Positions 1 through 5,206 are shown, counted from the stretch's first letter. The stretch is DNA of 8,995 nucleotides from an uncultured Oscillospiraceae bacterium (GCA_910579545.1 CAJTVI010000085.1:1-8995); one strand, 5' to 3'. Numbers and translations: made by a program. Notes: generated by a model not told the origin, from the letters alone.

Positions 1-148
1 GCGTGCCCGCGCAGCCCGCGGCCAGCAGCAGCGCCAGCGCCGCCGCGGCGCAGCGCAAAAGCACCCCAAAGCGCCCGCGCCCGCGGCCGGGCGTTTTCTG
101 CCCGGCCGCGGCCCTGCCGCCGGCGCCCCCAAATATTGTACAGATCAT
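1..148 (-). CDS. Probable lipoprotein, N-terminal fragment (runs off the left edge)
   Basis: Reading leftward from the ATG at 148-146, the frame is open to the window edge (49 codons). It contains a basic stretch (RGRGRFGVLLR), a hydrophobic run (AAAALALLLA) and then LAAGC, which fits a lipobox cleaved before the Cys encoded near 15-13. This is the layout of a type II (lipoprotein) signal peptide, so the mature protein would be anchored on the outer face of the cytoplasmic membrane. The function cannot be told because the mature part lies outside the window. The start is uncertain. The ATG gives an unusually long, Gly/Arg-rich leader and has a GGGAG-like site 12 nt upstream. A GTG at 64-62 or a TTG at 58-56 would give a more ordinary short signal peptide and leave the hairpin at 81-111 untranslated. 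A promoter lies upstream at 290-318. The alternative is chance GC-rich hydrophobic coding, which the lipobox makes less likely. Confidence 0.5.
   Translation of the reverse strand, partial: MICTIFGGAGGRAAAGQKTPGRGRGRFGVLLRCAAAALALLLAAGCAGT
81..111. repeat. Perfect 12-bp inverted repeat (hairpin)
   Basis: CCGCGGCCGGGC at 81-92 and its exact reverse complement at 100-111 are separated by a 7-nt loop. The hairpin lies between the upstream ATG and the downstream GTG/TTG start candidates of the minus-strand lipoprotein gene. It could therefore be a translated stem or a leader structure just before the true start. No T-run follows on either strand, so it does not look like a terminator. Confidence 0.7.
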
Positions 149-184
149 CCGCCACCCACGCTCCCTTTGCGCAAACTTAAACAG

Positions 185-232
185 CCCGGCGCCGGGTTTT
201 GCGCGCCGGCGGGGCAAAAAACAAAGCCCCGC
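185..232 (-). other. Leader hairpins upstream of the lipoprotein gene
   Basis: Two inverted repeats fall between the minus promoter and the lipoprotein start. One is the self-complementary CCCGGCGCCGGG at 185-196. The other is a 7-bp stem, GCGGGGC at 209-215 with GCCCCGC at 226-232, around an A-rich (T-rich on minus) 10-nt loop. They would be part of a leader of about 135 nt. Whether they regulate anything cannot be told from the sequence. Confidence 0.4.
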
Positions 233-289
233 GCACAAAATCCGCTCCGCCGCATCATACAGGCCCTTATAAAAGCCTTGATCTGCCTT

Positions 290-318
290 ATTTTAACACA
301 ACCTTCACATTTTCGCAA
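290..318 (-). promoter_or_regulatory. Sigma-A-type promoter for the lipoprotein gene
   Basis: On the minus strand, TTGCGA (318-313) and TAAAAT (295-290) are separated by exactly 17 bp, inside an AT-rich patch of otherwise very GC-rich DNA. Transcription would start near 283 and run left into the lipoprotein gene. Confidence 0.6.
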
Positions 319-404
319 TCGGGGCGGGGCGCAAGGCCGGGCAATTCGTGCGCCGGGGGCGCGGTACGCGGCGTCCCGGCGGCATCCAACACTTGCCCTG
401 CGCC

Positions 405-455
405 CTTGTTCCCCCTGCGCCTGCCGCTCAGCCCGCGCCTTGTTCCCCCTGCGCC
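405..455. repeat. 17-bp direct repeat with 34-bp period
   Basis: CTTGTTCCCCCTGCGCC occurs identically at 405-421 and 439-455, with similar GC-rich flanks (GCGCC before, GCCG-like after). It sits about 50-70 bp upstream of the -35 region of the tRNA-Pro promoter. It may be a local duplication or a protein-binding site; the sequence does not decide. Confidence 0.7.
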
Positions 456-500
456 GCCGCCCGCCTCGCCCCTCCCGCCAAAAATCTTTGCCGGGCAAGC

Positions 501-529
501 TGGCTTTTTGGGCGGGGATGTGCTATAAT
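501..529 (+). promoter_or_regulatory. Extended -10 promoter for tRNA-Pro
   Basis: TGC directly precedes a consensus TATAAT at 524-529, which makes an extended -10 element. The -35 at 501-506 (TGGCTT) is weak. Transcription would start near 536, a few bases before the mature tRNA 5' end at 543. Confidence 0.75.
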
Positions 530-542
530 ACCCCATACAAAC

Positions 543-618
543 CGGGGTGTTGCGCAGTTGGTAGCGCGCCTGCTTTGGGAGCAGGAGGCCCGGGGTTCGA
601 GTCCCCGCACTCCGACCA
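543..618 (+). tRNA. tRNA-Pro (anticodon UGG), CCA encoded
   Basis: This 76-nt gene folds as a full cloverleaf. The acceptor stem is CGGGGTG with CACTCCG (one G-U pair). The D arm contains AGTTGGTA between GCGC and GCGC. The anticodon stem CCTGC/GCAGG holds the loop TTTGGGA, giving anticodon TGG for proline CCA (and wobble CCN) codons. The T arm is CGGGG-TTCGAGT-CCCCG. The discriminator A is followed by an encoded CCA tail. It has its own promoter and terminator, so it is a single-gene transcription unit. Confidence 0.97.
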
Positions 619-660
619 ACGCCGCCCATTTTCGCGCTGAAAATGGGCGGCGTCTTTGTT
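619..660 (+). terminator. Intrinsic terminator of tRNA-Pro
   Basis: Directly after the CCA there is a perfect stem of about 15 bp. ACGCCGCCCATTTTC at 619-633 pairs with its complement at 639-653 around a 5-nt loop (GCGCT), and a T-rich tail (TCTTTGTTTG) follows. Confidence 0.93.
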
Positions 661-689
661 TGTATTTATAATGAGTAACCGTATATAGA

Positions 690-1253
690 TTACCCATTCT
701 CCAGCGCAAGGATCGCGTCCAGATTGTCCACGATGAACTGCTGGGCGTTCTGATCGTAAACGACCGCCTGGTAGGGCCCGCTGCTCCCGACCCGTTCCTC
801 CACCGAGATGCCGTTTTCCCGGCCCAGGCCGGTTGGCCGCCGGGTGCACTTTCCGTCCGGCAGGGTGACCAGCTCCATCATGCCGATCGCAACAAGCCAG
901 TTGAGAATGGCCGAATAGCTCAGCTTTTTCATCTCCTCGCTTTCAACCAGCACGTTGATGCGCCGCGCGATCTCGCTGATCGGGATGGGCCGTTCCGAGC
1001 GGGCAAACTGCTCCCTTTTTTCAGGCGGGATCTCAAACGGGGCCTTTTTGGGCTTTTTGGAGGCGGCGGACTGTATGCCGCCCTTTTCGATGACCTGCCG
1101 CAATACATCGGCGACATAGAAAAAACACCGCGACAGGCGGACGTTGTTCACGATATCCCCCTCCGGCGCCATCGTGTCATCGATCGGGTTGATCCCGTTT
1201 GCCAGCTTGTCGATGTACATTTTTGCCCGTTCCATTTTTTCAAGCTCGGTCAT
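690..1253 (-). CDS. Conserved protein of unknown function, winged-helix-like (187 aa)
   Basis: I do not recognise a named family. The first 60 residues look like a helical module, including KLANGINPIDD (residues 16-26) and NNVRLSRCFFYVADVL (36-51). A Lys/Ala-rich linker covers about 62-71. The C-terminal part has a helix-turn-helix or winged-helix feel: PISEIARRIN (91-100), ILNWLVAIGMMEL (116-128), and a Gly-rich stretch ending in AQQFIVDNL near 170-178. No signal peptide or membrane segment is visible, so it is probably cytoplasmic. The start is the ATG at 1253-1251, preceded by AAGGAGGG with 7-nt spacing. A longer in-frame start near 1412 is rejected because it would run through the promoters. 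It is divergent from the RNase III gene, with -35 boxes 4 bp apart. A DNA- or RNA-binding regulator is possible but is inference only. Confidence 0.85.
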   Translation of the reverse strand: MTELEKMERAKMYIDKLANGINPIDDTMAPEGDIVNNVRLSRCFFYVADVLRQVIEKGGIQSAASKKPKKAPFEIPPEKREQFARSERPIPISEIARRINVLVESEEMKKLSYSAILNWLVAIGMMELVTLPDGKCTRRPTGLGRENGISVEERVGSSGPYQAVVYDQNAQQFIVDNLDAILALENG

Positions 1254-1303
1254 GCTGCACCCTCCTTCATCAAACTGCCGCGCCCCTCCATAAAGGGCAA
1301 AAC

Positions 1304-1342
1304 GCCGCCGGGGCGGCTTCTGCGGCCGGGGCCGCTTTTTTT
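1304..1342. terminator. Tandem GC hairpins; plus-strand terminator and minus-strand 5' leader structure
   Basis: Two short inverted repeats stand side by side: GCCGCC/GGCGGC at 1304-1317 and GCGGCC/GGCCGC at 1322-1335. On plus, the second is followed by seven T's (1336-1342), an intrinsic-terminator pattern that would stop antisense transcription before it reaches the RNase III promoter. On minus, both hairpins fall at the very 5' end of the 690-1253 transcript, whose start is predicted near 1337. There the GCCGCC stem is followed by GTTTTG, which could act as a weak attenuator or stabilise the 5' end. Confidence 0.55.
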
Positions 1343-1343
1343 C

Positions 1344-1372
1344 ATGATAGCATCCCCGGCCGCAAAAGGCAA
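1344..1372 (-). promoter_or_regulatory. Promoter of the 187-aa conserved protein gene
   Basis: On minus, TTGCCT (1372-1367) and TATCAT (1349-1344) are separated by 17 bp, and TGC precedes the -10 box (extended -10). The predicted start near 1337 gives a leader of about 84 nt before the ATG at 1253. Confidence 0.65.
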
Positions 1373-1376
1373 TAAA

Positions 1377-1405
1377 ATGACAAACCGCCCCGGTTGTGGT
1401 ATGAT
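1377..1405 (+). promoter_or_regulatory. Promoter of the RNase III gene
   Basis: ATGACA (1377-1382) and TATGAT (1400-1405) are separated by exactly 17 bp; each box matches the sigma-A consensus at five of six positions. The predicted start near 1412 leaves a short leader to the ATG at 1439. Its -35 box lies 4 bp from the -35 box of the divergent minus promoter. Confidence 0.75.
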
Positions 1406-1438
1406 AAAACAAAGCGTTTATGATATGGGGGGCCCGGC

Positions 1439-2320
1439 ATGCAGACGTCCAATCAGATGAGCACCTATCAGATCCGCAAGCTCAAGCGGCTGGTGGAGGA
1501 AAAAACCGGCTATTACATCCGGGACAACGACCTGTTTTTGCAGGCCTTTACCCGCCGCTCCTACCGGGGGCAGTACGGCGGGGAGGACAACGAGGTGCTG
1601 GAGTTCATCGGCGACCGGGTGCTGGAATACTATGTGGTCAAGGCGCTGGTGGAGCGGTACGGTATGCTCAACCGCAAGGGCGAGTATGACGCCCTGATGG
1701 AGGAGGATGGCTTCTCCCGGCTCAAGGTGGACCTGGTCAATAACCACACCCTCGCCGGCATCATCGACGAGTGGGGGCTGGCGCAGTACCTCATTGTGGG
1801 CAAGGCCGACCTGCTCAACCGGGCGGACGAGGTCGAAAAGGTCCGGGGGGACCTGTTCGAGTCGATTTTGGGGGCCATTGCCATCGCCTGCAAGTGGGAC
1901 GCGCAGGTGCTGGAAACCGCGGTGCGCCGGATGCTCTCGCTGGACGAGCGGTTTGGCCGCGGGCCGGCCCGCCGCAAGGCCCCGGACATCCCCTTAGAGC
2001 CGGAAAAGGCGGTGGTCACCCTCAAGGAGATGGCCGACCGGGGCGAATGCCCCCGCCCGGTGTACGAGACCTTTGGGCCGGACAGCATCGGCTACAGCCC
2101 CACAGGGATGCCCCGGTGGGCCGTGCGCTGCACGGTGGCGGACTGGGGGCTGGCGCGGCAGGTGACGGCCAGTTCCAAGCAGATGGCCAAGCGGTACGCC
2201 GCCTGGCTGATGCTCTGCGCCCACTACGGCCTGCCGGGCGGCGCCGAGCTGGCCGGCGACGCCCGCAGCGGCCCAAACTGGCTCTGGCAGGACGGCCGCC
2301 TTTCGCCCTGCGCCCCCTGA
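1439..2320 (+). CDS. Ribonuclease III family protein with dsRNA-binding domain (293 aa)
   Basis: RNase III cuts double-stranded RNA using Mg2+. The signature NEVLEFIGDR (residues 51-60) carries the expected acidic residues E52, E55 and D59, and GDLFESILGA (137-146) supplies D138 and E141. All four catalytic acids and the additional conserved acid are therefore in place. The nuclease domain spans about 10-170. It seems roughly ten residues longer than usual around 76-92, between the signature helix and LKVDLVNNHTLAGI. A divergent dsRNA-binding domain follows at about 186-264: PVYE near 207-210 and SSKQMAKRYAAWLML at 245-259, which matches the KKxAK-type RNA-contacting helix. The last 30 or so residues are a Gly/Pro-rich tail. 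The start ATG is preceded by GGGGGG with 7-nt spacing and has its own promoter. The gene is monocistronic and not beside smc or ftsY, where housekeeping rnc often sits in Firmicutes, so it may be a second, specialised RNase III. Family certain; in vivo role open. Confidence 0.92.
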   Translation: MQTSNQMSTYQIRKLKRLVEEKTGYYIRDNDLFLQAFTRRSYRGQYGGEDNEVLEFIGDRVLEYYVVKALVERYGMLNRKGEYDALMEEDGFSRLKVDLVNNHTLAGIIDEWGLAQYLIVGKADLLNRADEVEKVRGDLFESILGAIAIACKWDAQVLETAVRRMLSLDERFGRGPARRKAPDIPLEPEKAVVTLKEMADRGECPRPVYETFGPDSIGYSPTGMPRWAVRCTVADWGLARQVTASSKQMAKRYAAWLMLCAHYGLPGGAELAGDARSGPNWLWQDGRLSPCAP

Positions 2321-2321
2321 C

Positions 2322-2340
2322 TGCGGCGCGGGGCGCCGCA
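2322..2340. repeat. Short hairpin just after the RNase III stop codon
   Basis: TGCGGCGC and GCGCCGCA pair perfectly (8 bp) around GGG, starting 2 nt after the stop codon. There is no T-run, so by itself it is more likely to protect the 3' end than to terminate. Confidence 0.5.
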
Positions 2341-2361
2341 AACCGATCATGCGCAAACAAA

Positions 2362-2414
2362 GCCCGCCCGGGCGGCAGCTTTTGCAGGGCTGCCGCCCGG
2401 GCGGGCCGGGTTTT
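2362..2414. terminator. Shared bidirectional terminator between convergent genes
   Basis: A perfect 18-bp stem (2362-2379 with 2389-2406) encloses a 9-nt loop. On plus it is followed by CCGGGTTTTG, and on minus by TTTGTTTG. It would serve the RNase III gene and the sigma/anti-sigma operon. The minus-strand T-tract is the better one. Confidence 0.85.
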
Positions 2415-2444
2415 GCTGTGCTTTATTGGTCTTTTGCCGGCCGC

Positions 2445-3827
2445 TCAGTCCTCCAGCAGGATCCGCTGGCCGCCCACCTCCACATAGGCCACGTCCTGGG
2501 GCGGCACCGGGATGCAGAAGAGGTCCTTCATCTCGATGCGGCCGTCCATGTCGGTGCTGGTGGAGGCGCTGGTGAACTCCACCGCGCGGCCGTCCCGCAG
2601 CACCACCGTGGGGGTGGCGTCCAGGCTGCTGTTTGCGAACATCTCGCCCTGGCCGCGCAGGGTCACCCCCAGCGGGGTCACCAGTACCTCCTCTAAGGTC
2701 CAGCCGCCCATGTCCATGGCGCAGCGGGCGCTGCGCTGGGCCGGCTCATCGTCCAGCCGGAAGCTTACGCTCCAGTCGCCCTCCACATACTCCTTGTAGG
2801 TAAGCAGGTCGTAATTGACCCGCAGCCCCTGCCGCGCGGCCTCGTCATCGGGCAGCTCGAGCACCGTCTCCAGCCGCTCGCTGATCTCGTGTACGCCGAT
2901 GCGCTCCTGCTCACCCAGCTCCACCTCGGCATAGGGCAGCTGCAGCCGCTCGCCGTCCGGGCCGGTCAGCACGAACTGCAGCCGGTTGAACCGGCCCATC
3001 CCGCCGTCCGGCCGGATCTGCAGGTGCAGCATGCCGTCCACCTCGCCGGCGGCCGACAGGGCGCACCATCCGGTAAGGGGCAGCGGCTCGCTCAGGGGCT
3101 TGAGCACCGGCAGCCGGTCGCTCTGCAGCTGGGCGCCCAGGGGGGTATCCAGGGCGCCGTCCAGCATCCAGCCGGGATACTGGCCGGAATAGTCCAGCGG
3201 GGTCTCGGGCACAAGGGCGGCGGCCTCGGCCAGGGTCCAGCCCGGGCCGGCCAGCTCGGTGTACTCGGCGCCGGTCAAAAAGGACCGCACGGTCACCGAC
3301 ACCCGGCCCCCGTCCATCCGGCCGCAGCTGCCGGTAAGCCGCAAAAGGGCGGTGCCGCTGGCGGGGTCGTACTGCACCACCTCGCTGTCGGTAAATACCG
3401 CGCCGGAAATTTCATAGTCGAACAGCTCCACGCTGTTCGACACCCGTCCGGAGCCTGCAGTGTCCTGCAGGCTCATATACACTACCGCCACGTCCTCGTC
3501 GTTCATGGCGGCCAGCACCTCCATGCGGATGCCGTTTTGCTCGGCGGATTGCTCCACCGGGTACAAAAAGGCCAGCGCCTGCCGGCTGAGCATATCCAGC
3601 CGCTGGGCAAGGTCGGGGCTGGCGGCCAGCGCGCCGGCCGCCGCCGTGACCATCAGCGCAAAGGCCGCGGCCAGCGCCGCCGCCCGCCGCAGTACCCGGC
3701 GGGGCCGCACCACCGCGATGCCCGGCCGGCACTGGGCCAGGATGGCCTGCTTTTTTTGCTCGGTGAGCGTTAGCTGCGAAAGGCCGCCGTCCACCGCGCG
3801 GCGCACCGATTCCTCATTGATCCGCAT
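2445..3827 (-). CDS. Membrane-anchored anti-sigma factor, DUF4179-like (460 aa)
   Basis: The short N-terminal part (MRINEESVRRAVDGGL onward, residues 1-46) is charged and presumably cytoplasmic. A single transmembrane segment covers about 47-69 (AAALAAAFALMVTAAAGALA). About 390 residues of predicted beta-rich extracytoplasmic sequence follow. The region after the membrane, with QNGIRMEVLAAMNDEDVAVVY near 96-116, fits the DUF4179 pattern found in clostridial anti-sigma proteins; this assignment is from memory of the family, not a search. The N-terminal part would hold the upstream ECF sigma factor inactive until the outer domain senses an envelope signal. The ATG at 3827-3825 overlaps the sigma gene by 14 nt, so translation is coupled, and GGAGG lies 9 nt upstream. 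An in-frame start further out (3884) would lie deep inside the sigma gene and is rejected. A strong terminator follows at 2362-2406. Confidence 0.85.
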   Translation of the reverse strand: MRINEESVRRAVDGGLSQLTLTEQKKQAILAQCRPGIAVVRPRRVLRRAAALAAAFALMVTAAAGALAASPDLAQRLDMLSRQALAFLYPVEQSAEQNGIRMEVLAAMNDEDVAVVYMSLQDTAGSGRVSNSVELFDYEISGAVFTDSEVVQYDPASGTALLRLTGSCGRMDGGRVSVTVRSFLTGAEYTELAGPGWTLAEAAALVPETPLDYSGQYPGWMLDGALDTPLGAQLQSDRLPVLKPLSEPLPLTGWCALSAAGEVDGMLHLQIRPDGGMGRFNRLQFVLTGPDGERLQLPYAEVELGEQERIGVHEISERLETVLELPDDEAARQGLRVNYDLLTYKEYVEGDWSVSFRLDDEPAQRSARCAMDMGGWTLEEVLVTPLGVTLRGQGEMFANSSLDATPTVVLRDGRAVEFTSASTSTDMDGRIEMKDLFCIPVPPQDVAYVEVGGQRILLED

Positions 3828-4308
3828 AGCCTCTCGCCTCCAGTCTCTCCTGCAAAATGGCCCGCGCCCGGCGCAGCCGCACACTGATGGTGGACTGCGG
3901 GGCGGATAAGATCCGCGCGATCTCGCCCACCGAAAACTGCTGGTAGTAGTGCAGCAAGATCACCTGCCGGTAGCGGGGCTTGAGGGCCATGATCTCCTCC
4001 AAAAGGACATTGTCCTCCCTGGGGCGGTCCGGCTCGCCCGGGATCTCGGGGTATTCGTCCACCAGGCTTACCCTGCGCCGCCAGGCGCTGCGCAGGTAAT
4101 CCTTGCAGACATTCACCGCCACCCGCATCACCCAGGCCTTTTCGGCCGCGGGGCTGTCAAAGCTGCGCCAGGAGCGGTAGATCTTGATAAAGGCGTCCTG
4201 CACCGCGTCGTCCGCCAGGTGGGCGTCGCCCAGATAGGCGCAGCACATGCGCAGCATTGCGCCGCCGTATTGCGCCACCAGGCGCTCCATATCCGGGCCA
4301 GCGGTCAC
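3814..4308 (-). CDS. ECF (sigma-70 family) RNA polymerase sigma factor (164 aa)
   Basis: Both ECF domains are present. Region 2 spans about 9-78, with DDAVQDAFIKIYRSW at 33-47 for core binding and -10 recognition. Region 4 spans about 104-156, with helix-turn-helix QQFSVGEIARILSAPQSTIS (123-142) for -35 recognition. The size is typical for the class. The start chosen is the GTG at 4308-4306, with AAAGGA 9 nt upstream. An internal ATG (residue 7) is possible. A longer in-frame ATG at 4371 would place the promoter region inside the gene. The gene is followed by, and overlaps, its cognate anti-sigma factor, a standard arrangement for an envelope-stress or cell-surface signalling switch. A TGAAAT-N17-CGTTTA motif upstream resembles ECF-type promoters, so autoregulation is plausible. 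The regulon cannot be deduced from this window. Confidence 0.93.
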   Translation of the reverse strand: MTAGPDMERLVAQYGGAMLRMCCAYLGDAHLADDAVQDAFIKIYRSWRSFDSPAAEKAWVMRVAVNVCKDYLRSAWRRRVSLVDEYPEIPGEPDRPREDNVLLEEIMALKPRYRQVILLHYYQQFSVGEIARILSAPQSTISVRLRRARAILQERLEARGYADQ

Positions 4309-4352
4309 GGGCGCACATCCTTTCTGTGCCGTGCGCGGGGCCCTGCACCCCT

Positions 4353-4381
4353 TAAACGAACGCGCCGGCAAAAATATTTCA
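4353..4381 (-). promoter_or_regulatory. Candidate ECF-type (autoregulated) promoter of the sigma operon
   Basis: On minus, TGAAAT (4381-4376) and CGTTTA (4358-4353) are separated by 17 bp. This loosely resembles the TGAAAC...CGT pattern of Bacillus SigW/SigX-type ECF promoters. A second near-copy, TGAAAC (4392-4387), lies 11 bp upstream, so TTTGAAA is repeated one helical turn apart. The neighbourhood is strikingly AT-rich for this window. Confidence 0.4.
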
Positions 4382-4397
4382 AAAACGTTTCAAAGTT

Positions 4398-4436
4398 GTA
4401 AAAAGCCCCGCCGCGGGCCGCCGCTTTGGGCCGGGG
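4398..4436 (-). terminator. Terminator-like hairpin upstream of the sigma gene
   Basis: On minus, CCCCG (4436-4432) pairs with CGGGG (4410-4406). An inner GCGG/CCGC stem sits at 4413-4424, and the sequence CTTTTTAC follows the hairpin. No minus-strand gene ends here. It would lie between a candidate distal promoter (4462-4490) and the ECF-type promoter, so it may be an attenuator or an insulator. Confidence 0.4.
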
Positions 4437-4461
4437 TTTCTGCGGGGAGGCGTGTTTTATC

Positions 4462-4490
4462 AGTGTAGCGTATCCTGGCGAAAAATGCAA
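4462..4490 (-). promoter_or_regulatory. Candidate distal sigma-A promoter of the sigma operon
   Basis: On minus, TTGCAT (4490-4485) and TACACT (4467-4462) have 17-bp spacing. The matches to consensus are moderate (3/6 and 4/6). Transcripts would run through the terminator-like hairpin at 4398-4436 into the sigma gene. Confidence 0.35.
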
Positions 4491-4493
4491 ATC

Positions 4494-4522
4494 GCCCGGC
4501 GGGGGACACTCCCGCGCCGGGC
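4494..4522. repeat. Hairpin between the divergent sigma operon and PG-binding gene
   Basis: GCCCGGCG (4494-4501) pairs perfectly with CGCCGGGC (4515-4522). GGG/CCC pairs extend it inward around the loop GACACT with one bulged G. It has no T-run. It may be an operator or structural element separating the two divergent promoter regions. Confidence 0.45.
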
Positions 4523-4547
4523 CGCATACAGTAAGGGTACGGGCGGC

Positions 4548-4577
4548 TTGCCCGCCCGCCAGCACAGGCCCCATACT
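4548..4577 (+). promoter_or_regulatory. Candidate promoter of the peptidoglycan-binding protein gene
   Basis: TTGCCC (4548-4553) and CATACT (4572-4577) are separated by 18 bp, each with four of six consensus bases. The -35 box overlaps an inverted repeat (GGGCGG 4541-4546 with CCGCCC 4552-4557), which could be an operator. Confidence 0.4.
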
Positions 4578-4613
4578 GTTTAGCGGGGCTTTTGACCAAG
4601 GAGGGAACCCTTT

Positions 4614-5120
4614 ATGGCGATCGAGATGGAAACCACCGCCCCGGCGCAGCCGGAGTACTATGCCTTGTTGAGCCAAGGCAGCAGCGGGCCGGATACCGCC
4701 CAGGTGCAGACCTGGCTTGACGGGCTGCGCAGCAGGGGGATGAACCTGCCCGCCCTTACCGTGGACGGCCGGTTTGGCCACACCACCGCCGAGGCGGTGC
4801 GGGCCTTCCAGGCGCTGGCCGGCCTTGGGGTGGACGGCAAGGTGGGCCGCAATACCTGGAACGCGCTCTACCACGCCTACGCGGCGGCCTATGGGCCGGG
4901 GCTGGTCTGGCCCGGCGTGGTCATGCGCAGCGGCGCGCGGGGCGGCACGGTGCGGGCCGTGCAGCGGATGCTGAACGAGAAGGACGGCGCCAGGCTCAAT
5001 GCGGACGGCCGTTACGGCGCCGCCACCAAGCGGGCGGTGGAGATGTTCCAGCACTGCCAGCGCATCGAGAGCGACGGCGTTGTGGGCCGGGACACCTGGG
5101 ACCGGCTGTACGGCGCGTAA
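4614..5120 (+). CDS. Protein of two peptidoglycan-binding (PG_binding_1) repeats (168 aa)
   Basis: Two copies of the three-helix peptidoglycan-binding fold are readable. Repeat 1 covers about 18-86, with VDGRFGHTTAEAVRAFQ (50-66) and VDGKVGRNTWNALY (73-86). Repeat 2 covers about 102-166, with GGTVRAVQRML (110-120), ADGRYGAATKRAVEMFQ (130-146) and SDGVVGRDTWDRLY (153-166). Such modules usually tether a hydrolase or other enzyme to the cell wall, but no catalytic domain is present. There is also no signal peptide: the N-terminus MAIEMETTAPAQPEYYALL is not hydrophobic. Export would need an unusual route, or the protein acts from inside, for example in a mother cell during sporulation (inference). 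The start ATG follows AAGGAGGG with 8-9 nt spacing. The gene is divergent from the ECF sigma operon, so shared control is possible but not shown. An intrinsic terminator follows at once. Confidence 0.9.
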   Translation: MAIEMETTAPAQPEYYALLSQGSSGPDTAQVQTWLDGLRSRGMNLPALTVDGRFGHTTAEAVRAFQALAGLGVDGKVGRNTWNALYHAYAAAYGPGLVWPGVVMRSGARGGTVRAVQRMLNEKDGARLNADGRYGAATKRAVEMFQHCQRIESDGVVGRDTWDRLYGA

Positions 5121-5128
5121 CACGCCGC

Positions 5129-5161
5129 GGGCGCGGAGGCTTTTTGCCCCGCGCCCCTTTT
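5129..5161 (+). terminator. Intrinsic terminator of the peptidoglycan-binding protein gene
   Basis: GGGCGCGG (5129-5136) pairs with CCGCGCCC (5149-5156) around a 12-nt loop. After one C, TTTT follows at 5158-5161. The inverted-repeat element begins at the next base. Confidence 0.65.
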
Positions 5162-5187
5162 AGCGGCGGTTCCATAAGAAAACAAAG
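5162..5187 (+). repeat. Left terminal inverted repeat
   Basis: AGCGGCGGT, then TCC, then ATAAGAAAACAAAG. It is complementary to 5365-5390 except at the central three bases. The 14-bp A-rich core is a perfect match. Confidence 0.85.
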
Positions 5188-5206
5188 TCCCCCAGGGGAT
5201 CCTCTC

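Larger units (their letters stand above)
149..500. other. Gene-free stretch between the lipoprotein gene and tRNA-Pro
   Basis: Long open frames cross this GC-rich stretch on both strands. They are Pro/Ala/Arg-rich, share no recognisable domain and lack convincing ribosome binding sites. Apart from the minus promoter, its leader hairpins and a spaced direct repeat at 405-455, nothing was identified. Confidence 0.55.

Noticed and set aside
3..640. Several plus- and minus-strand open frames of 90-157 codons across the left 640 bases
   Set aside because: They are low-complexity Pro/Ala/Arg translations that overlap each other and the tRNA, with no domain and no ribosome binding site.
1254..1412. 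A longer N-terminus for the 187-aa conserved protein
   Set aside because: It overlaps both divergent promoters and the leader hairpins. The ATG at 1253 has a near-perfect AAGGAGGG.
2889..3773. A plus-strand open frame of about 294 codons opposite the anti-sigma gene
   Set aside because: It is His/Gln/Gly-rich antisense shadow sequence without a start signal. The minus-strand gene is supported by operon structure, a membrane segment and coupling to the sigma gene.
4309..4371. An upstream ATG for the ECF sigma factor
   Set aside because: The extra 21 residues are not sigma-like and would cover the candidate ECF promoter. The GTG at 4308 has its own ribosome binding site and gives the usual length.
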